Below are positions 25,001-32,960 of a DNA stretch of 64,000 bases, piece by piece (the stretch's first letter is position 1; every line of letters starts with the position of its first letter). Source of the DNA: Hemibagrus wyckioides (taxonomy: Eukaryota; Chordata; Actinopteri; Siluriformes; Bagridae); assembly GCF_019097595.1 (NCBI RefSeq), contig NC_080720.1, positions 21,631,352-21,695,351 of the forward strand, in the 5' to 3' direction. The notes under the pieces were generated by a model. The model was not told the DNA's origin. It saw only the letters and a program-made list of their open reading frames with translations, and did no database searches. Position numbers and translations under genes: made by a program.

Positions 25001-27859
25001 GAAGGTATGTGTGTTTGGTTTATTCAGAAGCACTGCCAAGTTGTACATCCAGGTTACACATGTAATCATATTAACACAAATGTTTTAATATGCTGTCAAC
25101 ATATGAAATTTCAAATTGTGTTGCTTTTGTATTGTGGCATGCTCAGCCCCTATAAACACATCCGCTGTTCTGCTTAATCCATCTTAATCAAGAGAAGTAT
25201 TGGCGCTGATAATTTCATGAGCTCTATTGTCTAAGAAGGAATTACTCACTATAGTAACCCCCTAAGGGACTTCATTATCAACGCTGCATTGTAATGCCAA
25301 AATCAAAACACAATAACTTTACTAGTTTTCAGTCTACGCTTGTAAATTGTTCTGCTCAGGAATAAGGAATAAAACACGACCAGGCATGCTATTATCGGAA
25401 ACTTATTATTTCCTAAAGATTATAAATCACTGCCCACCTCAAACTGTCATTAAAATATTGTCATGTTGATCTCTTCATGTATCAGCCTCTCTCTGACGAA
25501 GTTAATAAGACAAAAATGCAGCTTGTCATGTTACCGAGAAACCACAAAGCCTTCTGCCCTGAAGAGTTTCCCACATCAGAGAACGTTCAGCTTTTACTTC
25601 TGAGGGTTAAAAGATCTGACGCTGCACACTGCTTTCAAACATGTAGACAACCATACAAAAAATGACACTTAAAAGTGGAGCATTCTCTGTACTTATGTAA
25701 ATTGCTACTATATTACAGCGAATGCAAATATATTAAAACCTTGTGATCAGAGCTTCTGTAAGAGCTGCTGTTATAGAAAGTTAATCAACACCACTCAGAA
25801 TTAGTGCTGGTTTAATGTTTCACACCTATATGGGTACAAGTCAACAATAGTTGTGTCTCCATACTAAGCAGAGCTTAATCTGAAACCACAGTCAATTTAA
25901 CTGTTTAGGGGCTTTTAGCATTTTTAATAAGCATGACCAGAAAAACAATGTCATTCAATGAACATAACGCAGTAGTGCAGATCGAGAAACTTTACCTTGA
26001 CTGAAAGACACAGTTCTGAAAAGCTTTTTGTTTAATCCTGGCAGTATTCGTATTATGTAATCTCAATGTGGCCCCAACACCCGACCCCCACTCTATTGTC
26101 CTTATCCACCACTCGCACTTATCCTTCACTGATAAGTGCCTGTTTGGCTGCTATGAATCTGTATGTATTCACTCAGCACAGCAGCTTCATTGTGCTTTTG
26201 TCTGTCCATCTACGAGGCGGTGGCTCTGCCTGGTTCAGAGTGGATTTTGCATCACCAGGGTCCACCAAGTCACAAGGAGAAAGCTATATCCAGTTATTGT
26301 TTGGACCCAGACACAAACAGTTATGTTCTCTTACTTGTTAATTATACAGAATTCTACAAAACTATTGTTTTTTTTTACTGTTTGTGTCCGAGTGTGAGTG
26401 TAGTTGGGGTATCCCATGGTAAAAACAGAAAGGGGTCATGTGATGTGCACTGATTATGACACAGGGGTCAACATCCCCCGAGGCCCAGTCTCGGGGTTAG
26501 AATCTTCAAACAAAGCCCCCTCACAAATATCCTCACCCCAAAACTTGAGTTTCTTTCTGCAGTCAATGACGTGAGACTCTACAAAAGCCCTAACCAGCTC
26601 AGCAGTGCTTTACTAATTTTCTTTAATACTTTGACAATGCAGTGTCAGTGACCTGAAAATTCTTAAATCTTTACTGATAATTTCCCTAGCTCTATACTAA
26701 ACACACACACACACACACAAAGAGTCACCACTGGAGTCATCATGGAAAAAAAATAAAATAAAACTGACTGGCAATGACTCATATCTACCAACTCCAAATA
26801 CTACTATAAAGGTCTGACGCCAAACGCAACATCTGGAGAGGCGATTGTCTGAACGTATGACTATCCAACCCAAAGTGAAAAAAGTGACGACAAGAAGACA
26901 CTGTGGATAAATGTGCTGTAAAATGTGTTCATAGACAAAAGGACAAAGGATTTGAAATAACTATGGATGACAAAAGAAGTATAAAAATCTTCTAAAAACT
27001 TCTTCCTCATATAAAAGTTGAAAATGTTTATCTGCATTAATAAAGCCACAACAAAGCCACACTTTATGCCCAGATTTTGATTTAACCAACAAACCAAAGA
27101 CATTATTTCTGAGTCTGTGCAATTCACATAACATCCTTTAGCTATAATGTTCTAAATATGTCATTTTCCCTTGTTGGATTGGGATCTGACTATTAGAGAT
27201 GTGTGTATCTCTTTACTCTATAGCAGAGGTGTCCAATAATTTCCACAAAGAGCATGTATGGGTGCAGGTTTTCATTCCAACAAAGCAGAAACCACACCTG
27301 AGTCTACTGAAAGCCAAGATCAACTGATTATACCAATGAAATCAGGTTTGGCTTCTGCTTTACTGGTATGAAACCTGCACCCACACCAGGCCTATGTGGA
27401 TAAGATTAGACACCCCTGATCTATAGTACAATAACTGATCATACTCCGAAGCCTCTTTCTGTTTAATCTGAATAGAACAACAAATTGCAGATAACCTTTA
27501 ATATAAAAGTGAACTGGGGACATGGTTTGGTCTAATCTCAATGTCACATACAAGAATATAGCTCATCGACTTATACATCACTTATGCAGACTTGTTTGTA
27601 AAAATGCCTCATGGGATACCTTTCTTCCTATGTTTTGAAAGATTCCAGTTGTTTCACATCTTTGGTTTCAAATTCTGACCTGCCTCTCTTGCTTGATATT
27701 CTTTATATTACTATGTATGGTTTATGTCTTCTAAATGATGACACCAATTTGTGTTCATCTATATTTACACTATGATCATTGTCCCTAGTGGTATACGAAA
27801 TTTTCTATCAATTTCTATCATTGTTATTAGTTCACGAGGTCCCAGTCTTAAAATCAGTC

Positions 27860-27940
<81 letters not shown>

Positions 27941-28859
27941 AAATGACATTTTGTTCAAATAAACCTTCTTTGAAAAATGCAAACACATTAGTGGCATCAT
28001 TCAAATCATTCAAACTGACATGGATCTCATGGAAATCAGTTTTCTCTCCACAGAAGCTCTGAGAACCGTGACAGACACGGCCGTGTATACACAGACCCTA
28101 AACCCACCCCCCACCATCCACCCCATTCCCTCCACACACACTAAAATGAAGAACATTAACTTACAGCTGATGTAATGGTGATGATGCTGTAAAAGACTTA
28201 TGCAAACATCACAACACAAATAATATACTAAAATCGCAGATCTGCCACAAGATATTCCCCAAAAGGAACCTTATCTTGGAAATCAAGCTCAAATCCTGTA
28301 TTTTGACAATTATGTTTAATCTTAATAGCCTTTATTTAACTAGGATAAAAACTCATTGAGCAAATCTCTTTTGAAAGAGTGACCTGGCCAAGAAGGCAGC
28401 AAAAGACACAACAAAAAGTAAAGACACAACAATTAACATATGTTAAAAAAAAACAAGACAAAACATAGTAGTATACAATCAGATACCACAGAAACAGCTT
28501 CCATCATCTCAAAGCTATTTACAAGTGCCATAAAGTTGTTCCACATTGATGAGGCATTAAAGTTTAACCCTTTTTTTCCAGCTCAGACCTATAATGAATC
28601 AAGAAATAGGATGAGTCTGGAATCCATAAGCCATCTAACCATAGACTGTAACTATCATGACCCCGCAACTGCTGTTGAAAGCTCATTCCTGTCCTACCTG
28701 ATAAACATCTCCGATCTGCCACCATGACTGAATCAACCTCCTGCATGGCAGCAGTCCATCACTGTAGCATCTTCTCAGCATCTGCTCAGTAACAGTCCAT
28801 ACTAACTGACTCCCAGAAGCTAGAACATCCTCCATGCCACACAGGAAGCCCAGGGCCAT
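312..28859 (-). CDS. frmd4b: frmd4b, FERM domain-containing protein 4B (17 coding exons, 3' part outside window)
   Basis: Spliced gene; exons in transcript order on the minus strand are 28698-28859, 22359-22424, 22114-22208, 21587-21679, 20316-20400, 16774-16830, 16146-16168, 10305-10388, 9561-9626, 9295-9352, 8954-9040, 2255-2331, 1635-1773, 1165-1306, 857-990, 654-770 and 312-537. All junctions are GT-AG and the summed 1711 nt stay in one frame. The product has a 54-residue leader, a FERM domain (about residues 58-360) and a basic, coiled-coil DUF3338/CUPID region (about 420-565). Family knowledge: FRMD4B/GRSP1 binds the cytohesin GRP1 (CYTH3), and the paralogue FRMD4A links Par3 to cytohesin-1 for Arf6 activation at epithelial junctions. 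The leader and CUPID segment match human FRMD4B better than FRMD4A, which fixes the paralogue. Human FRMD4B is just over 1000 residues, so roughly the last 450 residues lie beyond position 1. Whether this is the fish a or b duplicate cannot be told from the window. Confidence 0.95.
654..770 (-). CDS. frmd4b: frmd4b exon 16 (CUPID)
   Basis: Acceptor TTTCTCCAG, donor GTACGT, 117 nt, 39 codons, phase 0 to 0. It encodes [19 protein letters not shown] and [18 protein letters not shown], matching human ELTGKMPKEYPLNIGEKPPQ. Confidence 0.96.
857..990 (-). CDS. frmd4b: frmd4b exon 15 (CUPID coiled coil start)
   Basis: Acceptor TTGTGTTCAG, donor GTTAGT, 134 nt, phase 1 to 0. It encodes [20 protein letters not shown] followed by a Leu/Lys heptad-like segment ending [10 protein letters not shown]. 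It is the first half of the DUF3338/CUPID domain that binds cytohesins. Confidence 0.95.
1165..1306 (-). CDS. frmd4b: frmd4b exon 14 (linker after FERM)
   Basis: Acceptor T-run plus ATACAG, donor GTAATA, 142 nt, phase 0 to 1. It encodes a Ser/Thr-rich linker with [10 protein letters not shown] and [12 protein letters not shown], colinear with human SLDEIAMDLTETGT...[12 protein letters not shown]. Confidence 0.94.
1307..1634 (-). other. intron between exons 13 and 14
   Basis: 328 nt of AT-rich intron. Apart from the T-rich acceptor tract near 1311-1322, nothing is recognised. Confidence 0.7.
1635..1773 (-). CDS. frmd4b: frmd4b exon 13 (FERM F3 end)
   Basis: Acceptor TTAATCTCCAG, donor GTGAGT, 139 nt, phase 2 to 0. 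It encodes [15 protein letters not shown] and [19 protein letters not shown], the end of the F3 lobe. The stretch after NDPPRR diverges from the human RRISVSRRTFG segment but keeps its length and the RRxS pattern. Confidence 0.96.
1774..2254 (-). other. intron between exons 12 and 13
   Basis: 481 nt without coding similarity or a recognised repeat. Confidence 0.7.
2255..2331 (-). CDS. frmd4b: frmd4b exon 12 (FERM F3)
   Basis: Acceptor in a long T-rich tract ending TTTAG, donor GTGAAA, 77 nt, phase 0 to 2. It encodes [20 protein letters not shown] then VNDPP, with Arg split into exon 13. The family motif [11 protein letters not shown] is intact. Confidence 0.96.
2332..8953 (-). other. intron between exons 11 and 12 (6.6 kb)
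   Basis: Mostly unique AT-rich sequence with several A/T homopolymers (for example 7447-7482). It contains one mariner-type MITE at 5178-5516. No exon of another gene is recognised. Open frames here are short and lack similarity. Confidence 0.75.
5178..5516. mobile_element. mariner/Tc1-type MITE
   Basis: Imperfect terminal inverted repeats: left gtcctaaaagtctccataca (5187-5206) and right tatgtatggagaggcaccct (5491-5510), whose reverse complement shares the TCTCCATACATA core. About 340 nt, no open frame; resembles non-autonomous mariner-like elements of fish. Confidence 0.55.
8954..9040 (-). CDS. frmd4b: frmd4b exon 11 (FERM F3)
   Basis: Acceptor CCTTTCGCAG, donor GTAGGT, 87 nt, 29 codons, phase 0 to 0. 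It encodes [20 protein letters not shown] and then QQDKLKPRK, the PH-like F3 (FERM_C) lobe. Confidence 0.97.
9295..9352 (-). CDS. frmd4b: frmd4b exon 10 (FERM F2-F3 junction)
   Basis: Acceptor CTATTCTCAG, donor GTATGC, 58 nt, phase 2 to 0. It encodes [19 protein letters not shown], matching human IVEALPTYGVHYYAVK. Confidence 0.95.
9561..9626 (-). CDS. frmd4b: frmd4b exon 9 (FERM F2)
   Basis: Acceptor TGCTGTGTAG, donor GTAAGT, 66 nt, phase 2 to 2. It encodes (C)[19 protein letters not shown] then IV, nearly identical to human EDRVIEHYLKIKGLTRGQAVV. A (TC)n tract in sense orientation lies about 40 nt upstream of the acceptor. Confidence 0.96.
9627..10304 (-). other. intron between exons 8 and 9, with (GA)n and (CA)-rich tracts
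   Basis: 678 nt. It carries a (GA)n-rich tract at 9667-9730 and a CA-rich stretch at about 9888-9975; nothing else is recognised. Confidence 0.7.
9667..9730 (+). repeat. (GA)n microsatellite
   Basis: About 30 nt of pure GA followed by imperfect GAAA/GACA units. In the sense of frmd4b it is a polypyrimidine tract 40 nt upstream of the exon 9 acceptor. Confidence 0.95.
10305..10388 (-). CDS. frmd4b: frmd4b exon 8 (FERM F2)
   Basis: Acceptor TTTCTCCCTAG, donor GTAAGA, 84 nt, phase 2 to 2. It encodes [20 protein letters not shown] and then EHPSLAY, matching human LPAFPTKTLQEHPSLAY. Confidence 0.96.
10389..15180 (-). other. intron between exons 7 and 8, exon-8-proximal part
   Basis: About 4.8 kb of AT-rich intron with short A/T homopolymers (for example 10800-10817, 12299-12311). 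No known exon or clear repeat was identified before the Tc1 fold-back at 15181. Confidence 0.65.
15188..15475 (+). pseudogene. Tc1-like transposase fragment (sense arm)
   Basis: Residual D34E-type transposase C-terminal half: [18 protein letters not shown] and DWPAQSPDL, then a premature stop. It is missing the N-terminal paired-like DNA-binding domain and the terminal Glu region. Confidence 0.75.
15680..15960 (-). pseudogene. Tc1-like transposase fragment (antisense arm)
   Basis: The minus strand reads [39 protein letters not shown] and [18 protein letters not shown]. It retains more of the C-terminus than the sense arm but has small deletions (for example between FGVEEL and QSPDL). Confidence 0.75.
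16146..16168 (-). CDS. frmd4b: frmd4b exon 7, 23-nt microexon (FERM F2)
   Basis: Acceptor TTTTTCAG, donor GTAAAG; 23 nt encode EAKGDYT plus two bases that complete Ser with exon 8 (phase 0 to 2). Without it the 19-codon exon 6 would join exon 8 out of frame, and EAKGDYTS is invariant in the family, so the exon is obligatory. Confidence 0.93.
16169..16773 (-). other. intron 6 with a CpG-dense segment
   Basis: The 16240-16735 part carries roughly twenty CpG dinucleotides, clearly more than the flanking introns, and open frames of about 90 codons on both strands (for example 16458-16733 plus, 16336-16608 minus). Neither frame resembles a known protein to me. Confidence 0.5.
16774..16830 (-). 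CDS. frmd4b: frmd4b exon 6 (FERM F2)
   Basis: Acceptor TTTATTACAG, donor GTAAGT, 57 nt, 19 codons, phase 0 to 0: [19 protein letters not shown]. It is colinear with human GQIEVESETIFKLAAFILQ. Confidence 0.96.
17678..17876 (+). repeat. tRNA-derived SINE
   Basis: Box A-like tagcttgagtggttaag and box B-like ggttcaagccc (17718-17728), then the conserved 'gctgggcccttgagtaaggc' segment and a tail ending 'aaataaaggcaacttga'. Typical fish tRNA-SINE layout. Confidence 0.8.
18288..19210 (+). mobile_element. decayed Tc1-family transposon
   Basis: Terminal repeats tgagcactttattaggaaca (18291-18310) and, at the right, tcctaataaattgcttta (about 19193-19210), whose reverse complement matches. The interior holds frameshifted transposase: [14 protein letters not shown] near 18800-18840 and [11 protein letters not shown] near 18880-18915. 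There is no intact frame. Confidence 0.8.
18753..19019 (+). pseudogene. Tc1-family transposase relic
   Basis: One frame keeps [20 protein letters not shown] and [11 protein letters not shown], then drifts out of frame; another keeps [13 protein letters not shown]. The catalytic DNAPCH segment is lost. Non-functional. Confidence 0.75.
20316..20400 (-). CDS. frmd4b: frmd4b exon 5 (FERM F1-F2 linker and F2)
   Basis: Acceptor TTTTTTAACAG, donor GTAAGT, 85 nt, phase 2 to 0. It encodes (R)[11 protein letters not shown]...[12 protein letters not shown], the start of the helical F2 lobe. Confidence 0.95.
20438..21370. mobile_element. palindromic non-autonomous DNA element, about 0.93 kb
   Basis: Long imperfect inverted arms: 'cttaatactgtgtgttgtta' near 20492-20511 is complementary to sequence near 21164-21186, and 'tttgtcctgagcagttaaac' near 20559-20578 to 'gctcaggacaaatg' near 21108-21121. 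The arms extend over about 250-300 nt each, flanking a spacer with repeated 'aatactgccctnctgccctt' units (20815-20875). It matches a fold-back family common in teleosts, with no coding capacity. Confidence 0.75.
21587..21679 (-). CDS. frmd4b: frmd4b exon 4 (FERM F1)
   Basis: Acceptor CTTTGTTAG, donor GTGAGT, 93 nt, phase 2 to 2. It encodes [20 protein letters not shown] and then [10 protein letters not shown], the end of the F1 lobe, colinear with human WLQLDHRVLDHDLPKK. Confidence 0.96.
   Translation of the reverse strand, partial: WSDELAAAEPESTGAQLFQKDWTTRAQISC
21894..21989 (+). repeat. (GATA)n microsatellite
   Basis: About 24 uninterrupted GATA units. Confidence 0.98.
22019..22047 (+). 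repeat. (TG)n microsatellite
   Basis: About 14 TG units, 70 nt from the exon 3 donor on the minus strand. Confidence 0.97.
22114..22208 (-). CDS. frmd4b: frmd4b exon 3 (FERM F1)
   Basis: Acceptor TTCACAG, donor GTAAGT, 95 nt, phase 0 to 2. It encodes [16 protein letters not shown] then [14 protein letters not shown], the ubiquitin-like F1 helix and following strand. The split codon completes as Asn with exon 4. Confidence 0.96.
22359..22424 (-). CDS. frmd4b: frmd4b exon 2 (FERM F1 start)
   Basis: Acceptor TTTTTTCTCAG, then ATGACGGAGGG..., donor GTGAGG; 66 nt, phase 0 to 0. It encodes [20 protein letters not shown] plus VQ, matching the first strand of the FERM F1 lobe in FRMD4A and FRMD4B. 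The ATG is the first base of the exon, so this exon can also serve as a start for transcripts with a non-coding first exon. Confidence 0.96.
22962..23092 (+). repeat. SINE 3' fragment
   Basis: The 'gatgggttgg..ccatccagggtg'-like segment is degraded here, but the terminus 'gaaaacggatggatgaatgg' and the 'cgcaaccctgctcagggtaa' motif match the tail of the fish SINE family seen complete at 41.3 kb. Confidence 0.6.
23345..23895 (+). mobile_element. Tc1-type non-autonomous element (decayed)
   Basis: Interior motifs 'gggtgggatatattgggcag' (23441-23460) and 'gctaacatcttgttgctaga', plus the right terminus 'ttactgttatggctgatctgta' (about 23869-23890), match the family with terminus cgatcagccataacatt that recurs at 46.88-47.64 kb. 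Confidence 0.65.
23935..24105 (-). repeat. (CA)n plus SINE fragment, antisense
   Basis: A CA run (23937-23959) continues into 'tcacacctaagggcaattta' and 'actgggatcaaacctaggac', the reverse-orientation body and box B side of the tRNA-SINE family. Confidence 0.6.
27224..27418. mobile_element. hAT-type MITE with target-site duplication
   Basis: 195-nt element. TIR cagaggtgtccaat (27224-27237) and reverse complement of attagacacccctg (27405-27418) differ at two positions. It is flanked by a near-perfect 8-nt duplication, ctctatag (27216-27223) and atctatag (27419-27426). The interior is itself an imperfect palindrome ('gggtgcaggttttcattcca' against 'ggtatgaaacctgcaccc'). Confidence 0.8.
27867..27941 (+). 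repeat. (CT)n(CA)n compound microsatellite
   Basis: About 26 CT units followed by about 11 CA units. Confidence 0.97.
28318..28432. repeat. retroelement-type interspersed repeat tail
   Basis: 'cctttatttaactaggataa' followed by 'tctcttttgaaagagtgacc' and 'tggccaagaaggcagcaaaa' matches a widespread teleost interspersed repeat. Exact family not assignable by eye. Confidence 0.5.
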
Positions 28860-28921
28860 GTTTTTTTCAGGAGGAAACACTGCTAAGAAGCAGTACTCCT
28901 ACGGGAATTCTCTTAACCTAA
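28698..28921 (-). CDS. frmd4b: frmd4b exon 1a: start codon and conserved 54-residue leader
   Basis: The ATG at 28859-28857 sits in a strong Kozak context (AAACATGG) and opens [18 protein letters not shown]..., ending ...GDVYQ before donor GTAGGA. It aligns without gaps to the human FRMD4B N-terminus (…FMCGVEDLLFSGS… …DVYQ). Upstream at 28922 there is a strong acceptor (a run of T followed by ACAG), so the exon may be internal, with 62 nt of 5'UTR, and be fed by a more distal promoter. The exon ends in phase 0 and joins exon 2 at MTEGRQ. The coding part is 28698-28859. Confidence 0.92.
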
Positions 28922-29311
28922 CTGTAAAAAAAAGGTTTGGGTCTTGATGCTAGTAGCTGGTGCTCAGTGCTGCATGTACAGGCTTAAATCCAAGACTTTC
29001 TCCCTCTTTTGGAGGAGAGAGATGGAGGGCAGGCCCCAGAGCTTACCCGTTCTGCCCACTTTACAAACACACACACACACAAATGCACAAAACATATACA
29101 CATGCGGAGTCAAAGTATAAACACACGCACGCACACAAGCAGACACAATGACTAGCCCAGTCTTTCCGCCTTGTCCACATAAACAGGCATTGTGGTTTCT
29201 TACTCTGTTATTTTCATGTCTTTCCAAAGCCTCTCACTCGAACCCTGCACTACAGCCTGACATTCAGTAAAGATGTACGTGCACTAAAAGAATAGCTGTT
29301 TTGGTGCTTAC

Positions 29312-29371
29312 GCTGATTAGCGGATAATGGTGTACACTGATGACTCCATTAGCTGCAGCTTTTCCAGACAT
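29312..29371 (-). CDS. frmd4b: candidate alternative first exon 1b of frmd4b (20 codons)
   Basis: On the minus strand an ATG with A at -3 (29371-29369) opens 20 codons, MSGKAAANGVISVHHYPLIS, ending exactly at donor GTAAGC (29311-29306), phase 0. Joined to exon 2 it reads ...[13 protein letters not shown]... with no frame break. Joined to exon 1a it meets TAA after two codons (TTA GGT TAA), so 1a and 1b would be mutually exclusive. A TATA box and CRE lie about 55-70 nt upstream. I know no homologue of this leader; the call rests on the donor, the frame and the promoter motifs. Confidence 0.55.
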
Positions 29372-29425
29372 GTTGATGTCCTTCCATATATAATTAAAAG
29401 CTCATAATATTTCTGTGCAGTGGTT

Positions 29426-29440
29426 CTTTATATGACGTCA
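29426..29440 (-). promoter_or_regulatory. TATA box directly abutting a perfect CRE (TGACGTCA)
   Basis: Reading the minus strand, the palindrome TGACGTCA (29440-29433) is followed at once by TATAAAG (29432-29426), about 55 nt before the ATG of exon 1b. That spacing allows a start site near 29400 and a 5'UTR of about 30 nt. CRE/TATA pairs are typical of CREB/CREM-responsive promoters; responsiveness here is inference. Confidence 0.55.
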
Positions 29441-30333
29441 TAGAGCTGAGAAAACTGGCTTATTTAAAAGATACTGTATATTTTGAAGACTGGATTCTGA
29501 GCTTCCCCCCAGAGTGTCGTTTCCTCCAGGCATCAGACGACTCCACCCGGTATATTCCAAAGGAAATCCTTTTAAAAATAACCTTTATTTCACTCATCCG
29601 TGACGTGAGGGTGGCACAAGGGTAACATGGTTCCGTCTGCACTTTGACTTTGGAAAACATTGTACAAGGAAGTTGAAGAAAAAAAGAAAAAAGGCAGTAT
29701 ATTTGTAAATGTTGGTAGTCCAAAATGGAAACGAAAAAATCTGCCTATGGTAGATAATCTCAACTAGATACTGTATTGTACCTAATAATTGCTACTGTTA
29801 TCATAAAGACATTCCTGTATTTATTCCAGGATTCCTGTTCATTATAGACTCATTCTGGGCATCCTTTCAATACACTATACAAGAAGATTTGGATATACAC
29901 TGTACTGTATGACGACTTTATGGTATACAGTTCTTGAAGTATAATGATTTATAATCCCACTATTTGATGTAGCCAAGGTTTCTTCCTCGCATTGTCTCAG
30001 GGAATTTGCCATTGTCATGTCCTCTGTCTTCCACATTAGGCATCTAAATCTACATCCTGATTTTGGTTTGCAACGATATCTATTGTTGAAAGGCTTATAG
30101 ATATAAAATTGAATCAGATCAAGGAATTTTAATGAAACTTAAAGGGAAATAAATATTCTTTTGGCTGATTAGTATTTCACAAAACATTTCACTAATCTGA
30201 GAAACCAGTCTCCCAGAACATGCTCAGGTGGTTTTCACACTTTACATGTTTCCAGATTCTATAAAACCCTGGTGCATTTGCGTTCATCCTCACAGAAGCA
30301 CATCGAGATCTCAATCAATCAATGAATGAATTT

Positions 30334-30341
30334 TTCTTCTT

Positions 30342-30372
<31 letters not shown>

Positions 30373-30380
30373 TTATTATT
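30334..30380 (+). repeat. (TTC)n / (TTA)n microsatellite
   Basis: About 12 TTC units followed by short TTA units. Confidence 0.96.
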
Positions 30381-31289
30381 TGCTATTATACACAGTAAGA
30401 CACCTCACCTCTTCACTGTCCCACAACATTCCCCATGCTACAAATGTGTTGTGTTGTGGAAACTGATGGTGTTGACTAAAAAACAAGCGCAGTTTAGATT
30501 TCTTCCTGAACAAGTGCAGACCCGAGTACGAGTTGCGTTCACATTCACCGGGATCATGCCACAGTTCAAGTGAACTCACATGACCTCCTACAGGTAGCCT
30601 CGGACTCAGTAACTTGCTGTGCTTCCTGCTCCACATGACAGCTTTCACATTACAGATTCAGACTAAAGTGCCATGTATAAGCCCCTAAGATTAAAGGAGA
30701 AATAAGGAACTAAAGTGTACACATGCATGTGCACTGCTGTGTGGCTCCTGACTTCATATGATTCATGTGTTTGGGTGAAACAAAAAGAACGGATCCAAGT
30801 GCCAGTCAAACAGCGTGACCGAAATTGAGAAACAATCAAGCACCAGCTATTAATGTACACCCCTTCTGCTGGCTGAATCAATGCACCGAGCTGCTTTATG
30901 AAACCAGGCCAATCAATATAAAAGAACTGCAGCAATAGCTCTAATTTAATTTGCCCCAAATTGGATAATAACCCAGTAACCGCCACCACACAAGCCAAGC
31001 TGGCTATAAGCAGTTATATAAACAGGGTTGAAGGGTAGATTTCATTTAGTGCTAACTTTGTGAATAATGAAAGAAGGATATTAACATCTAGGATGGGCAT
31101 CAAAATATTTCTGACAATGATACTTAGATATCAACTACTATCAAACTACTGCAATAGTGCCTTAAACTGACTTACATAAACACAGCTAAAGCATGTCATA
31201 TTATGTGCCTTTCTTTTATGCCCTGAGTAAAAGTCCATGACGTGACAATGCTAACTTATTCATTACATATATGCCATTTGTGGCTGTTC

Positions 31290-31445
31290 ATTCAGAAGGT
31301 TTTTAGTTTAAATCCCACCACCTTCTTCTCCACCACTTCTTCTCCGGCCTCTATTAGGTTCAAGTCCCATAATCCTCATTTTCTCCGCTGAATCCTGTCT
31401 CCAAGTTGTTTTGGATAAAAACGCCATCCAAATGGGTAAATGTAA
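31290..31445 (+). repeat. SINE fragment
   Basis: Degraded box B-like 'aggttcaagtcccataatcc' and terminus 'ttggataaaaacgccatcca' then 'aatgggtaaatgtaaat', the usual 3' end of a fish tRNA-SINE. Confidence 0.6.
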
Positions 31446-32556
31446 ATCTACACAGGTCTGTACTTAGGCACATTCCACTGTCTCACAATGAACATCTACT
31501 CTGCAAACAATAAATAAGGTCGAATAAGGGTATGTGGTTTTTTTTTTCTTTGCTTAGTGGAATGCACAGAAAGGCATGTTATAAGCATCAGCAGGTTTAA
31601 ACATGCAACTGGGTCTAAACCAACATCGATCATTAAGATCAGGGTTCGAACAGGAGCAGAGGATCAAAACAAAATCTCCCCTGAAGCAGGTTAGGGATTT
31701 GGGAAGAAGCTTCAATTTCCCATTTGTTAATCGGTACAGATTTATTCAGAAACCCCGGGATGGATTAGACATCTGTCTCCATTAGATTTGGACCACTACT
31801 AACACTGTTATCTTCCTCTAAACCATTTTAGGAGTCTATCAGATATCTAATACACTAGGCAGTGCTAAACATACTTATTAGGTTGACTTTTTATGTACAC
31901 AGACTAGTACTTTCTTGTACCAGTGACACACACACAGATATATACACACACACATTCACACACACTTTACCACTACCATGCCATGCTTTACTGCTCTTCT
32001 GAGAAGAGTGTATCACTCAGATAATATCTGCATATTTGTGGGTTTATGATGGTCTCATTTCATTTATATAAGAAATAGAAGTGTACACACAATAGCAGTA
32101 ATCGTACCTGGTTAATTGGGTAATGAGTTTAGGTATAATTCAGGATCACAAAGCAAACTAATTTTTATATACAAAGTGCCTCTCTTTCTACACGCGAAGC
32201 CTCTATTCTAGCTAGAGTATCCAAGTACTGACATTTTGTTCAGCGGTGTTAATTATCACAGGTTTGGAACAGTAGCAGACACAGTGGATTACAGCCAATG
32301 CTTTTCCTAATCACATGAGACACATTCGATCCAATTCATTCAGGTGGATAGAACCAAGCAGATATCTGTAGCAGCGTTCTAGATTTCCAGTGTGTGTTGA
32401 AAAGGAGGAGCAGGAAAAAAGGTCTGTTTCCTTCAGTACAAAATGAGCTTGTGTCAGCTTTCTGAGGTACAGCTTGTAGTTGCAGACAAAACGGTAGTGA
32501 GCACAGACCAAAACAAACACACCCACATCCCTCGCTTCCAGACTCTGCAAAGCACT

Positions 32557-32588
32557 CATCCTAAAACACACACACACACACACACACA
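32557..32588 (+). repeat. (CA)n microsatellite
   Basis: A run of about a dozen CA units. Confidence 0.95.
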
Positions 32589-32877
32589 GCCTCCAGGTTG
32601 GAAGAATATACCACTGTTCTTCTAAATCTGAACCCTGTGCTTTAAGATTAAGTTACATCAGTGCAAGAGCTGTGCATTTGATTAACAATTAACTAACTGG
32701 GAGCTAAAAAAAGCAGAAAAACCCACCCTTGAATCTGAAAGGCTAAAACAGTAAAAGTTAAAAATGTAAGAGCAAGTTCAGTTACGGCCATACACAATCA
32801 GCCGAAGAATTTCTGGCAGTCTTATCTACACAAAGAGAGACTCTATTGAGATCAGGAGATTTTCTTACTCTGTGTTC

Positions 32878-32960
32878 AATCGAATCGAATCAAAATCAAA
32901 CTTTTACTGTTCACATACACAACCATACATGGTATGACGTTTGTCGGTGACATAAAAACA
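32878..32960. repeat. interspersed repeat fragment (retroelement tail type)
   Basis: 'tcaaaatcaaacttttactg' and 'ttcacatacacaaccataca' resemble the fish repeat 'aaatcaaattttattggtcacatacacag'. Short and diverged. Confidence 0.4.

Larger units (their letters stand above)
22425..28697 (-). other. intron 1a-2 of frmd4b (6.3 kb)
   Basis: Repeat-rich at 22960-24110 (SINE pieces, Tc1-type element, CA microsatellite), with a hAT MITE at 27224-27418, a CT/CA microsatellite and a retroelement tail near 28318. The 24.2-27.1 kb part has no recognised feature apart from a short CA run at 26700-26719. Confidence 0.75.

Noticed and set aside
26066..26453. Three overlapping plus frames of 91-109 codons
   Set aside because: Mutually overlapping frames with no recognised domain; no splice-linked partners; most likely chance.
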